Assembly: GCA_947184155.2 (NCBI GenBank)
Contig: CAMXCT020000891.1
Location: 596,501 to 660,500, forward strand
From: Cladocopium goreaui
Taxonomy: Eukaryota; Sar; Dinophyceae; Suessiales; Symbiodiniaceae
Direction of reading: 5' to 3'
DNA: 64,000 nt
In this document: positions 53,283 to 63,292 of the stretch, piece after piece
How the letters are laid out: each line of letters begins with the position of its first letter
Numbering within the stretch: the first letter of the stretch is position 1
Notes under the pieces: model-generated
What the model was told of the DNA's origin: nothing
Database searches by the model: none
Seen by the model: the letters and a program-made list of their open reading frames with translations, nothing else
Program-made: the position numbers and the translations under genes

Positions 53283-54257
53283 CAGTCAAGGGTCAAAGTC
53301 GTAGCGATTCTTTGCTTTTGAGTCCATACCATTGGGCGAAGCTTCTCAGGGGGGTCGTAGCGATTGTGGCTGTGCCTATGAGATTTGCATTGATTTGTTG
53401 AATCGTTTTAGAGGCTTTTGTGGGTCAAATCCATTCATTTCCGTTCGGTTCTTGGATGACCATACAAGTGCTCGGTTTAAGTCGTATCAGTTTCTTAAAG
53501 TCGTGCTGCTGCTTGCCTGCTGCTGGTTGCCTGCTGCTGCTTGCCTGCTGCTTGCTGTTGCTGCTGTTTGCTGCTGCTTGCTGCTGCTTGCTGCTTGCTT
53601 GCTGGCTGGCTGGCTTGCTGGCTGGCTTGCTTGCTGCTTGCTTGCTGCTTGCTTGCATGGGAAACGTCCCTTTGGTCATTCCTCTACATACCTCTTTTGG
53701 ATGGGAGGGACGTTCGTTTTCTTTATTTCATGGTTTGGGATGAAGAAGGGGTGCGGTGGCGCAGGGAGTTCCGCACTTCATGTTGTGGTCAATGATGGCC
53801 CTGTGTCCTGCGCTTGACAACTCATGAATCAGGGGTTCGGGGGGTCGCTCGGGGGTCGTTCGGGGGGTCGTTCGGTTGTATTTTCAGCACTTGTTTTCAT
53901 TTTGTGTTCTTTGTTTGTTCCTTTTTTTATCTTCTTCTCTTTCTTTCTCACAGACTGTTACTTCTTCTCTTTTCATTGTTTCCTTCGTTCACTCAGTCTT
54001 ACTCCTTCTCAAATCAAACCATTGTGGCAGAATGATTGTTTGTAATGCAAAGCAGTGCTGGCAGAAGAGTAGTCTGCAGTGCGAGGGGTGGGCTCTTTCG
54101 TGTTTGTTATAATGGTACTTTGTATCCTTTCAAATGAAGGCAATCCCCTAGTGTTTTGATGGATTGCTGTGACCCTGCTGTGACCCGGTCGTGGCGACTT
54201 TTCCGCAAGCGGTTTGTCCACATTCAAGAAAATTGTTCTGACTTCAGCCCTCGACTG
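53283..54257. mobile_element. Tc1/mariner-like non-autonomous DNA element, copy 2
   Basis: TA on both sides (53281-53282, 54258-54259). Left CAGTCAAGGGTCAAAGTC, right read inward CAGTCGAGGGCTGAAGTC. Subterminal GTCGTAGCGA sites at 53298 and 53354 (56 bp apart) and near 54188 and 54231 (43 bp apart), the same spacings as in copy 1. The interior (including a CTGCTTG/GCTGGCT repeat at 53500-53655 and a T/C-rich stretch at 53900-54000) does not resemble the interior of copy 1. No transposase. Confidence 0.75.
53505..53657. repeat. CTGCTTGC/GCTGGCTG simple repeat
   Basis: Irregular iteration of TGCTGCTTGC and TGGCTGGCTTGC inside the Tc1-like element; open in several frames as Leu/Ala/Cys-rich false proteins. 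Confidence 0.8.
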
Positions 54258-54892
54258 TATGTAGCTCATATGTAGAAATGCACTTACGAGACTCTTATGC
54301 CAAAAGGCGTATTTGTTTTACATGAAACGTATTGCTGCGGCGTAATTATTGCAATAATTCTTGGGAAATGGCAACATTATGACATCACATTTTCGGAACA
54401 GTCCGGTGTAATTTCCCAGCATTGCTGCGTACTTGTTGGTGCAGTTGGGGTTCTTAATGGGTATACTGTATACTGTAATATGTTAACTATACCGTAACAA
54501 CTCCCATAAGTTAGGATATATAATGATATATAACCTCTATAATTGTGATTGTATATATAATTATATATATATATATCCGTTTATAAGTGAAACTGCACCC
54601 CCAAGTCCCAAGTAGTTGATTTCCCTTTATTTTTGGAGTGACTCAATCGGTCCTCGTGGCATGTTGCAGAGTCCTCGGAGTATGTGAGTTTTCTACTGTT
54701 AAGGCCATTGTCAGATCACCTCTCAGTTTTTATCGTACGCTAAGCGGCGGCGGCACTTTTGGATGTCCGTCAAAAAATCCAAATTGCGTCAGAAAAATCA
54801 GTGCCATTTTGGATTCTGAACATTGGGAATTTTCATAGAACATCATTGAACATCATAGAACTGGGTGAATCCCTTCCTCCATTCATATGAAA

Positions 54893-55009
54893 CTGGTTGG
54901 TGGTTTGGAACATGAATTTTATTTTCCATAATATATGGGGAATGTCATCATCCCAACTCCCAACTGACGAAATCAAATTTTTCCGAGGGGTGGCTCAACC
55001 GCCAACCAG
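54893..55009. repeat. MITE family B, copy 3
   Basis: CTGGTTGGTGGTTTGGAACA at left, CAACCGCCAACCAG at right, with ATATGGGGAATGTCATCATC in the middle. Confidence 0.7.
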
Positions 55010-55043
55010 GAAAAATCCCCTCAAGGTTCCCGGTTCTTCCCAC

Positions 55044-55160
55044 CATGATTGATCTTGGTGGCCAGGCCGTAGGGCAGGCTTCGGCTTCAGCCCGGGAACC
55101 CATGGAGACTCGTACCCGATGGGCGTCATCAATCATGGCTTGGAAATCCCCGAAGGAAAT
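55044..55160. CDS. GC-rich candidate exon, frame and strand unresolved
   Basis: Plus-strand frames read MIDLGGQAVGQASASAREPM or GFGFSPGTHGDSYPMGVINH; the minus strand is also open (RVSMGSRAEAEACPTAWPPR). Ends at ATGGAG|GTTTTC on the plus strand. Confidence 0.25.
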
Positions 55161-55454
55161 GGAGGTTTTCATGGGAAAATCATAGGTGAAAATAGAGGAC
55201 ACACCACTAATAAATGGAGGTTTGAATGGGAAAATCATCTATCAATTGCCCATTGCCATATTTCATTACAAAAGGGTATCTATAGGATTAGCAATGATAG
55301 CAATGGTTGGCTGATGGCTAAGTCGATGTCCGAAAATTTCCCAACAGGGATTTTGACGGATGCTTTTTCAGGGGACATGGTTACTCTATGATATTGTCGG
55401 GACCCCAACCAAGCTTTAACACAGACATGGATTTATAATGATTTATATACACTT

Positions 55455-55601
55455 CCCGGTTCCTTGGGTGAGAGTGGCGGCTTCACCAATAGATGGATGG
55501 CGCCGGGTAATCTTGGCCTTCACAAAGGAGGTCCTGTAGTCCTAGGATTCCAAGTGCCTCCGCAGTCGCCTTTGTTTCATGGTTTCTTTCATCAACAAAA
55601 T
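55455..55601 (+). CDS. Candidate exon, unidentified
   Basis: Frame GSLGESGGFTNRWMAPGNLG, LHKGGPVVLGFQVPPQSPLF, then HGFFHQQNCV and TAA at 55599-55601. No clear acceptor. Product unknown. Confidence 0.3.
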
Positions 55602-55817
55602 TGTGTTTAATAAATCCCGGTGTTTGTAATTGTAGGGGTCAGTTTCAATCCTGATAGATGGATGGTTTCCCAAAGCCGAATTTTACTCCACGTTATCAAC
55701 TAAATTAAATCAGAATAGATAGGAGACTTTACTTTGCCTTACTTTGTCCCCGTTTTTTTTTCCCAAACGGTCACAACGGCGGTTCATGTTGACTGGCCGT
55801 TGTTTGAGTCATCCCAG

Positions 55818-55871
55818 CAGGAAGCCAATGTGGCGCAATTGGTGGAAGAGGCCCAGTGGGAAGGCAGCAAG
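55818..55871 (+). CDS. Candidate exon 1 of an unidentified gene
   Basis: After GTCATCCCAG, ends AGCAAG|GTCAAAG. Frame QEANVAQLVEEAQWEGSK, helical and acidic; the frame is also open upstream (HVDWPLFESS), so the exon may start earlier. Phase 0 at the end fits 56265. Confidence 0.5.
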
Positions 55872-56264
55872 GTCAAAGTTCATCTATTTATATCTATTTA
55901 TATCTATTTATTAGATAGGATTAGAATGGATTAGATAGCATATCTTCCAACAATCTTGCAATAATCTTGCAACAATCTTCCACATCTGCAGTCTTCCAAC
56001 AATCTTCGTTAACCATTTCCCCAGTGTTCTCCGTCATCCGATGGGATTCGCCAAAAAAAATGTGAACAATGAAACCCAACCCAGCTAAGCTGTAGAGGCC
56101 ATTGTTTCCATGGCCAAAAATACCATGAAAGGCCGCTAGAAACCAGCTCTTGGACAGGTCTTTTTTGACTAAACAATGTTTTCTTTGGGGGTTCCAGCTT
56201 GGTGTTATACTTATGTGGGATGAGCGTATCACATCCATGCAAAAATGAGAATTGTTTATTCAAG

Positions 56265-56319
56265 GCGTTCACCTATGGCAGTCCCAGCATCATCCAACAC
56301 GCCGAGGAGGCCGCAAATG
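56265..56319 (+). CDS. Candidate exon 2 of an unidentified gene
   Basis: After TTGTTTATTCAAG|G, frame AFTYGSPSIIQHAEEAAN, clearly protein-like, in phase with 55818-55871. The right limit is uncertain: a GA-type donor (AATG|GATAGG) or GT after GGATAG; the phase to the next exon is therefore not proven. Confidence 0.45.
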
Positions 56320-56556
56320 GATAGGTGTCACCGCATGGGTCCAGGCTTAAAATCTTTCATCCCGGCTGTCGCCTTCCCATTGAGCAGCCCCCCGTAGAAA
56401 CCCGTGATTGAGTATCGAACCTATTCATGCTTTAGTATGAAAAATATACGTCAACAATTACATGGGGGGATAAGATTATCTATTTATCTATTTAATTACA
56501 CCACTTCAATTTTGATGGTTGGCTCCTGTCAGCGCACCTCTTGTTTTTACCCTCAG

Positions 56557-56665
56557 ACGGAAGCGAAGCTACGGATGCAGTACACCATGGAAAACCACGA
56601 GTTCAGTGGGATGAACTTCTTTTGTATCTCCAACCCAATGATTCCAGCTAGGCATTACGCTCTAG
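56557..56665 (+). CDS. Candidate exon 3 of an unidentified gene
   Basis: Strong ends: TTGTTTTTACCCTCAG before, CTCTAG|GTCACT after. Frame TEAKLRMQYTMENHEFSGMN then FFCISNPMIPARHYAL, with strongly G/C-biased third positions; a competing frame is A/T-biased. Ends in phase 1, which fits 56832-56962. Confidence 0.55.
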
Positions 56666-56831
56666 GTCACTAAACCAATGATCTTTTAATCTAGAGAATG
56701 CCATCATATCCCTCACAAACGATAGTGAAATCCCATTAAATCCCATAGCAAAACTCATTAAACCTCTTCTTTGTCATGGGCATTGAAGCACCATACCATT
56801 GTGGTACCCCTTCTTTTCTATGAGGATGTAG

Positions 56832-56962
56832 GGTATTGCCAGAAACCACCGTGCCTGGCCGCAGATGGGCGACTTAGTTTGCCGCTTGCAGCAGCGACAG
56901 GACCGGCAAAGTTGGGGAGGTTCCGTCTGCGGATGGGGTGCATCTGCAAAGGATCATCCATG
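56832..56962 (+). CDS. Candidate exon 4 of an unidentified gene
   Basis: After GAGGATGTAG|G, ends TCCATG|GTGAGG. In phase with exon 3 it reads YCQKPPCLAADGRLSLPLAA then KLGRFRLRMGCICKGSSM. GC-rich. No domain recognised; no later exon found before the retroelement at 58.16 kb. Confidence 0.5.
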
Positions 56963-57870
56963 GTGAGGCTTTGAAAAAAAAGGTACCCATTGTAATATAT
57001 ATATATATAGAATTTATATAGATGTGTATACAGACATATATACATTTTTTGTAATTCACTGAAGGATACTTTAAGTGGCTCAAATCCGTACTTAAGTTAG
57101 AGTCTTATTCTTGTTAATCACCTGAATCTGTGCGAATTTCACATGTGTAGTTTCTTGGCTACGGCTTGTCCGAGTGACCACATCCCCAAACTGGAGGGGT
57201 TCATCTCCAAAAAATGACCAATCCTGTGGGCCAATTAATTGGCGCGCGAATGACTTGACCCTTTACGCATGAACCTTGGCCAACTACTTGGATGATTTGG
57301 ATGTGCATTCCATGTGACAACATCAAAATAAGTTTCCCCAGTTCTAATACAAGAGTTGAGTTTGCTTGGCCTTTTTCAGCACCTATTGATTGGGACTCAC
57401 AGCCATGATTCATGGTTAAAACATCACTTGCTGATGGTTCAATCCCCTTTCTTTCCAAATTGCTATGCGCAGCTTATCCATTATTCATCGCAAAAACAAT
57501 CTTGTTGATGGTTAAACTATTTAAAACCATTTAAAACCAGCGTTTTTGATTGTTCAAAAACCAATTTGTTCAGTGTGCAATTCCATCCAAAGTCCCATTA
57601 GATCACAGTAAATCACCAGTAAATCCCATGGGATTTCGTGTTGAAGATCCATGTTTGATGGCTAATTTCCAGCAAATCCATGATACAATCGCAGCTCTTT
57701 TATGAGAGTTCACTCCCCCAAAGTCACGTCAAATTGATTAAGTCATGGCAAAGTCATAAACCGATTGTAAAATATTGCAAAGTCAAATTGATTACTGTAA
57801 CCCATCGGAAAGTAAAAAAAAGACATTGATCGATGACTTTCCCATTTGGGGATGTCTTAAAAGTACCTTA
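56963..57870. other. Intron or intergenic DNA
   Basis: AT-rich, with a short (AT)n at 56994-57010. Nothing supported as a gene. Confidence 0.35.
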
Positions 57871-58157
57871 AACTATTGTTTCTGTTGAAGGGAACGAGAT
57901 GACACAACATGTACAGCATGCACTGTTAAAACAACATGCTGTGACCGCCAAACATTGGCTCAAGCGTATGGAGAAAAGGGATGCGTCGCGTGACTCCGCA
58001 TGGCATTCATTGGCTACCAGTAACAAGGGTACTACCAGACTGAGATAACATCCAGGACAAGGATTCATTTGTTCACAGGTTATCAGCCGTAGGGCTCACT
58101 TCTCCCGCCGGGAGAGTGGTACCTGCGTGCTGGTAGCCGGGCCTTTTGAGCAATTGA

Positions 58158-61100
58158 TTGAGGACGCAAAGGACCAATCAGCTCATCATCGCAAAGATGC
58201 AAGGCGGCAGCGGAGATTCGCGCACCACGCAGTTTACCTTCAATGAGAACACTGCCATGCCGGTCGAGGAGGTCAATCAATCTTCCCCTGGTGACACGGC
58301 AGACAGTGGTGGGATACGCTCTACCCGAACTACACAGTCCGGATGGCAAGTCACGTCAAACAGACGAAGGATATCCACCCAAAGTACACCAAGATCTTCT
58401 CGAAACAGTGCTCGAAGTGATGTTGTCCGCCAAGGGCATCGACCATCTCGAGGACGAACTACTCCAAGGGACAGATCCACCAGGGCCGTGACCGACCGAA
58501 TTGGTGAGAGGACCGGGGATAGTCGTGTTAAGAGGAGATCAACGGATACTTCTGTGGCTAGTGAACCTATTGCCATGATAGAAGAACTACGGGCACAATG
58601 TCAATCCCTACGTAATCAGTTGAACCACATGGAAGCATACGCTGCATCTAGAGATCAACTGATTCATGACATCGAGATCAGATTCACTGAGTATCTTCAG
58701 GAACACAACCAAAATGTATTTGATGAGGTCAATGCACTCAATCATAGATTGTCATGTTCCGCAAATGAGGTTGCAGAATATCAAGCAGAACTAATGGTAG
58801 CATCTCAGGAAGACGAAGGTGCAACAATACGCATCCAAGACCTTGAACGCCGAGGTGCCCTAATGGAACATGGTGCACGACGGATCCATCAACGTGGTAT
58901 GGAGATCCAGGAGGAGTACAAGGATGAAGTACATCACCTTCAAGGACTATTGGGTAATACGGAGGCAAGACTGCAACAACTTCATCAAACCAATGTCTTA
59001 ACCACCGATATTGCCAATCGACTGTACAATGAAGGTCAAGAAATGCAGACAGATTTCCAGAACTCAATCATGGAATATCGTAATCGATCCGAAATGGCAT
59101 CCTTCTCTAGCAACCAACTCGAAGTGATTAGCCAACAACAATCAATTGCAGTTCATGAATTATCTGAACGGAATCAGCTATTGAGTGAAGCCTTGGTTCA
59201 GTCTCGTAAACAGGCCGAGCTGTATGAAAGCAGTATTGACGAGATCACTAGAGAATCTAGGAAGAAGGTTTTCGAGGCGAATCAGGCCAAATTGGAAAGT
59301 GATTTGAAGCATCGAAACACTGAACATGATACCGTCAGAAGAATTGCATCATACAGGAACCAAGAGGCCGAAGCAATATCACACCTGAGGCTTGAATCAC
59401 AGGCTAGTGCAAACTCGATCGCAAGGGCAGAGCACTATGAAGAGCTCTATGCCAACGAGCAGGAAATGAACTGCAAATTAAAGGATGAGATCAAGTCGCA
59501 GAACACGAAGTTGCGAAGATCGTTGACTCAGGGTACTACGACCGACGGTCGTGGCCCCGATGAGATGCTTGTTGAAGATCTACGTAATCAAGCCAAAATC
59601 GCTCAAATCAGGGTTCAGGACCTAGATCATGAAGTTCATGAATGTTTACAAGAGAACATATTGTTAAAAGAGAGATTGGCTGAAGTTGCGGATGTAGGGG
59701 CGTCGTCCCTCACCAATGCTGAGGTCCGAACTCTAAAATCTGAACTAGAGAGTGAGCGCAAAATGAAGTTGGCTAGTGGTGTTCAACAGTATGAGAGATC
59801 ATGCATGTTCATGGGGGAAATCCAGGATAGGGATGAAAAGATCGGCATCAAGAATTCTGAGATTGTTGACATGAAACGTCACTTAGATGAACTGAGAAAG
59901 AGTCTCAAGGATTCTGAAACATCTATATCTAGGGTCAGCCCTGACACACTTCCCTATTCGGCAGGCATTCCCAACTACGATCTCGCATCAAGACTAGTCA
60001 TCGACAAACTGGAGAATGACGTGAGTGAGGCTAACTGTGAAAACGCTATTCTGAAATCTTGGGTTTCGCAGATCGACAAGGAGTTGAACTATGAGACAAA
60101 TATGGCTCATTCCTATCGTGAACATGCTGTACCTTCTCAACGACAACCTTCTCAATCAAGCAAAAGAATCACTGATCTGCTGAAAGAGGTGGACAACAAG
60201 ATCGCTGATGGAACTGAGAGGGACTACTACAAGCCACCGAGTGGATGGGGCGGTCCGCCTGACCCTGATGGACCTCCTGATCCTTTCGGGCCTAACGGTC
60301 CAGGACCACCTCCTGAACCTCCAGGTTTGCCTTCAGTTCGAGGATCACAACGCGATTCAGCAGATGATGTCTCCACAGCGGCTTACACTGCAGAAGAAGT
60401 GCCGAGAATGTCAAGACGGGAGGCTGACAAAGTCTATGTTAGCCCATGGCCGAAGCAACAGAATCTTGGGGTTTGGCAATCAGATCTTATCAAGAGTGTT
60501 GTTCTTTCTGCAAATGATGGGGACAAAGCCGCATGGGAAGCATGGCTACAGCCGGCTATTCGACCAAATCCTGACATCGAGCTATTAAATGACAGTGGAG
60601 GGCAACGGTATCAGTCCATCGACGCCAAGTTGTCAATTGCGTTGTCAAACGTGATAGCCCAAGCCGGCGATGTTGCTCGTCATGTAGCGATCAAATTGAG
60701 ATTGAGAACACAAAGTCATAGTCGAAGAGGAACCTATGTCATGGGACGGGAAATCTTGGCTATGATCCTGGAGCACTTCAGAACCCCAGGTCAACGAGAG
60801 ACAGCCTTCACCATGGAGCACATCGTATCGATGAAATATCTCGGTGACTCAAACCTGGAAGTGTTCTATGAGAAATGGATGGAGATGGTGTCGAACATGA
60901 TGCCGGATGATGTACCTCCTGATGATTGGCTTCGTGACGCTCTATACAAGAAGATTCGAAATTCGAGTCTTATGATGTTTGACATCAAGCAGTACGAGTC
61001 ATGGATTGAAGGAGACCAAAGACAAAACTATCGCTATCTATTGGATGTCATCGAAAGACACATCTCCAGAATCAGAGAGGACAAGCATGTGGCCGCTAGA

Positions 61101-61784
61101 GAGAAGTATGCAAGAGACTTTGCAGGTGGCGGCAAACCTACAGCTCCTGCCCCAAATCCAACTGCTGCTGCACCGGATGCAAATCCAAAAGCGAAGCCTA
61201 AAGCTACTCCCAAGGAGAAGGCAGCACCCAAGGCGAAGGCCAAGGCCGATGCAGCTCCAGTTCTACCATCACCTCAGCCTAAACAGCATGCAAAAGGGAA
61301 AGGTCAAGGGAAAGGAAAGGATCGAGCAAACAGCCGAAGTACCAGCCCTAGATCCAAGAAGAAGATCCCATGCCATTTCCATTTCATCAAGAAATCATGC
61401 AGGAAAGGCAAAGATTGTGAATATAGTCATGATCAAAAGGTGTTCGATGCGAACAAGAACGCAAAAGGGAATGGTCGGAAGCCAGGAACTCCAAGAAGTC
61501 AATCTCCGGCAAACAAGACCAAGAAGGTTGACGAACCATGCTGGCATTGGGCTAAGGGCAAGTGTCGGTATGGAGACAAATGCAACAAACGCCACGATCC
61601 TCATCTATTCAATACTGCTCCGAACACCGAAGCATCAGGCTCAAAGGCTACTCCTGCACTTATCCATGATTGGAGTGATGATGAAGAGACGTTCCATAAG
61701 GTTGCATCGAACGTGGTCAAGAAGAGGGTCAGATTCGATGAGTCTAAGACTCACGTTCAAACTTACGTAAAGAGGACTTCGTGA
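58158..61784 (+). CDS. Gag polyprotein with long coiled coil and two CCCH zinc fingers
   Basis: 1208 residues if the first in-frame start is used; MQGGSGDSRTTQFTFNENTA begins at 58197 and is an alternative start. Order: basic Ser/Arg-rich head to about 135; a helical, Glu/Gln/Arg-rich coiled coil to about 690; a Pro/Gly stretch (GPPDPDGPPDPFGPNGPG, about 700-728); a capsid-like region about 750-985 (GVWQSDLIKSVVLSAND, AFTMEHIVSMKYLGDSNLEV); a Lys/Ala/Pro linker (KAKPKATPKEKAAPKAKAKA); then two zinc fingers CHFHFIKKSCRKGKDC-x3-H (about 1071) and CWHWAKGKCRYGDKC-x3-H (about 1127). Copia Gag normally has a CCHC knuckle and about 300-400 residues, so the CCCH fingers and the coiled coil are unusual. 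Overlaps Pol by 4 bp in another frame. Confidence 0.85.
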   Translation: MRTQRTNQLIIAKMQGGSGDSRTTQFTFNENTAMPVEEVNQSSPGDTADSGGIRSTRTTQSGWQVTSNRRRISTQSTPRSSRNSARSDVVRQGHRPSRGRTTPRDRSTRAVTDRIGERTGDSRVKRRSTDTSVASEPIAMIEELRAQCQSLRNQLNHMEAYAASRDQLIHDIEIRFTEYLQEHNQNVFDEVNALNHRLSCSANEVAEYQAELMVASQEDEGATIRIQDLERRGALMEHGARRIHQRGMEIQEEYKDEVHHLQGLLGNTEARLQQLHQTNVLTTDIANRLYNEGQEMQTDFQNSIMEYRNRSEMASFSSNQLEVISQQQSIAVHELSERNQLLSEALVQSRKQAELYESSIDEITRESRKKVFEANQAKLESDLKHRNTEHDTVRRIASYRNQEAEAISHLRLESQASANSIARAEHYEELYANEQEMNCKLKDEIKSQNTKLRRSLTQGTTTDGRGPDEMLVEDLRNQAKIAQIRVQDLDHEVHECLQENILLKERLAEVADVGASSLTNAEVRTLKSELESERKMKLASGVQQYERSCMFMGEIQDRDEKIGIKNSEIVDMKRHLDELRKSLKDSETSISRVSPDTLPYSAGIPNYDLASRLVIDKLENDVSEANCENAILKSWVSQIDKELNYETNMAHSYREHAVPSQRQPSQSSKRITDLLKEVDNKIADGTERDYYKPPSGWGGPPDPDGPPDPFGPNGPGPPPEPPGLPSVRGSQRDSADDVSTAAYTAEEVPRMSRREADKVYVSPWPKQQNLGVWQSDLIKSVVLSANDGDKAAWEAWLQPAIRPNPDIELLNDSGGQRYQSIDAKLSIALSNVIAQAGDVARHVAIKLRLRTQSHSRRGTYVMGREILAMILEHFRTPGQRETAFTMEHIVSMKYLGDSNLEVFYEKWMEMVSNMMPDDVPPDDWLRDALYKKIRNSSLMMFDIKQYESWIEGDQRQNYRYLLDVIERHISRIREDKHVAAREKYARDFAGGGKPTAPAPNPTAAAPDANPKAKPKATPKEKAAPKAKAKADAAPVLPSPQPKQHAKGKGQGKGKDRANSRSTSPRSKKKIPCHFHFIKKSCRKGKDCEYSHDQKVFDANKNAKGNGRKPGTPRSQSPANKTKKVDEPCWHWAKGKCRYGDKCNKRHDPHLFNTAPNTEASGSKATPALIHDWSDDEETFHKVASNVVKKRVRFDESKTHVQTYVKRTS

Positions 61785-63292
61785 AGTGCAGCCGGAAGTC
61801 CCAAACAATCTCCAAAGGTCATGGTAAAGTTGGTAAGCCCACTGATCAGATAAGGAAAGATGAACAATGGTCTTATTCATGCAGGTTAGCGTCGAGCCGA
61901 GGGAAAGCAATGGCTATTCTGATCGATGAGAAGGGTGAACACAGTGACATTGATGAAGTCCTGGTCATCGTCGGCCCTAGCATGGACATTCTGATCAGAC
62001 TCGACATCGAGGACGGTGAGGTGTCCAGGGAAGTTTTTGTGGAGAACTATGTTCAGCATATTGAAGGTCGATATGGTAAAAGGGGCAACACAATGTGTAT
62101 CACTGTTCCTGTTGAGGAGAGAGACAAGAGATTCATATTGGATTCTGGAAGTGGTCATGATCTCATTTCATCCACACGAATAAGTAGGATGGATCTCCCA
62201 ACATATGATGACAAGGTCGTCAACTTCCATACAGCAAATGGGGTGACATGTTCGACCAAACGTTCAAGCATCAAGTTCGAGGCATTCAGTGAACCAGCAG
62301 AAGCTCACATCCTGGAGGACACACCTTCCGTGCTCTCCATGGGAAAGCGATGCGTTGATCTTGGTTACTCATTTGTATGGCCGACTGGAAGAACTCCATT
62401 CATGTTAGATCCCAATGGTAACATCATCGAGATGACCGTCAAAGACTACATTCCCTATGTGAGCGTCGATCAAGAGAAGAGAAAGTTGAAATCATCTTGT
62501 GTGGAAAAGATTATGGCAGTTCTTGACGATGGATGCTCAACGTCGGAAGGCGAAGGTCTTTTGGTCATTGATGGAGAAAGTGGGGATGAGCTTGAGGATC
62601 TTTCCGACTCCGTTGGACGATCCGATGTTAAATCTCCCAAAAGATCAATGAAGAAACGTAAGAAAGCAAAATTAAGAGGTGATCAACATGAAGTGGCTGT
62701 TGGAAGTGATGCAGGTGATGCTGAGGAAATGTCATGCTATGCCGACGAGTATGCCGAGTTTGAGGACGACGGATACGATCCCAGCATCGCACCTGATGAC
62801 ATCCATGAAGATCATCAAATTGAAGTTGAAGAAATTCCTGAAGATGGAGGAGGTGAAGATGACGATGATGTCATTGATGTTGATGAGGAAGATGGAGGAG
62901 TCCGATTGAGTAAGAGGGGAACTTTGAAGAATGAAGCAAGATCGAAGGTTCATCTTCTAACTCATCGCTACAAGAACCCATACTGTGAGTCTTGCGTGCG
63001 TGCCAAGATGAAGCACAGGAAAACGTTCAGAGGAGCATTTCAGCGTAAGCTCACAAAGTTTGGGGACCTGATCACATTCGACTATGTTGACAATCGTCGT
63101 ATTGCTGAACAGGACTATGGCGACGACAAAACCATCTTTGTCATCAGGGACAGATATACGGGATGCTTCAATCTTACCCTTCTGCCAGAAAGGACACTGA
63201 CGCAGTCATACAGGCGGTCAAACAGTTCATGGGCCGTCGTAAGATTCGAGAAGCGTACTCCGATGATGCCCCACAGTTCGACAAGGCAATGA
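61781..63292 (+). CDS. Pol, first part: protease and start of integrase, frameshifted
   Basis: Begins in the -1 frame relative to Gag, with no ATG near the overlap (first start codon GTG at 61781), so translation probably depends on frameshifting or re-initiation. Protease active site LDSGSGHD near 62138. An acidic, disordered linker (DEEDGG, EDDDDVIDVDEEDGG) follows, then the integrase zinc site H-x3-H-x6-C-x2-C (about 62958-63010) and the core with its first Asp in ITFDYVDN. Near 63177-63180 (TTACCCTTCTGCC) one base appears to be missing: the integrase reading moves to another frame, and the codons from there to 63292 are out of frame. Confidence 0.8.
   Translation: MKCSRKSQTISKGHGKVGKPTDQIRKDEQWSYSCRLASSRGKAMAILIDEKGEHSDIDEVLVIVGPSMDILIRLDIEDGEVSREVFVENYVQHIEGRYGKRGNTMCITVPVEERDKRFILDSGSGHDLISSTRISRMDLPTYDDKVVNFHTANGVTCSTKRSSIKFEAFSEPAEAHILEDTPSVLSMGKRCVDLGYSFVWPTGRTPFMLDPNGNIIEMTVKDYIPYVSVDQEKRKLKSSCVEKIMAVLDDGCSTSEGEGLLVIDGESGDELEDLSDSVGRSDVKSPKRSMKKRKKAKLRGDQHEVAVGSDAGDAEEMSCYADEYAEFEDDGYDPSIAPDDIHEDHQIEVEEIPEDGGGEDDDDVIDVDEEDGGVRLSKRGTLKNEARSKVHLLTHRYKNPYCESCVRAKMKHRKTFRGAFQRKLTKFGDLITFDYVDNRRIAEQDYGDDKTIFVIRDRYTGCFNLTLLPERTLTQSYRRSNSSWAVVRFEKRTPMMPHSSTRQ

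Noticed and set aside
53332..53817. Leu/Cys/Ala-rich frame that could pass for a membrane protein
   Set aside because: It comes from the CTGCTTGC simple repeat inside the Tc1-like element.
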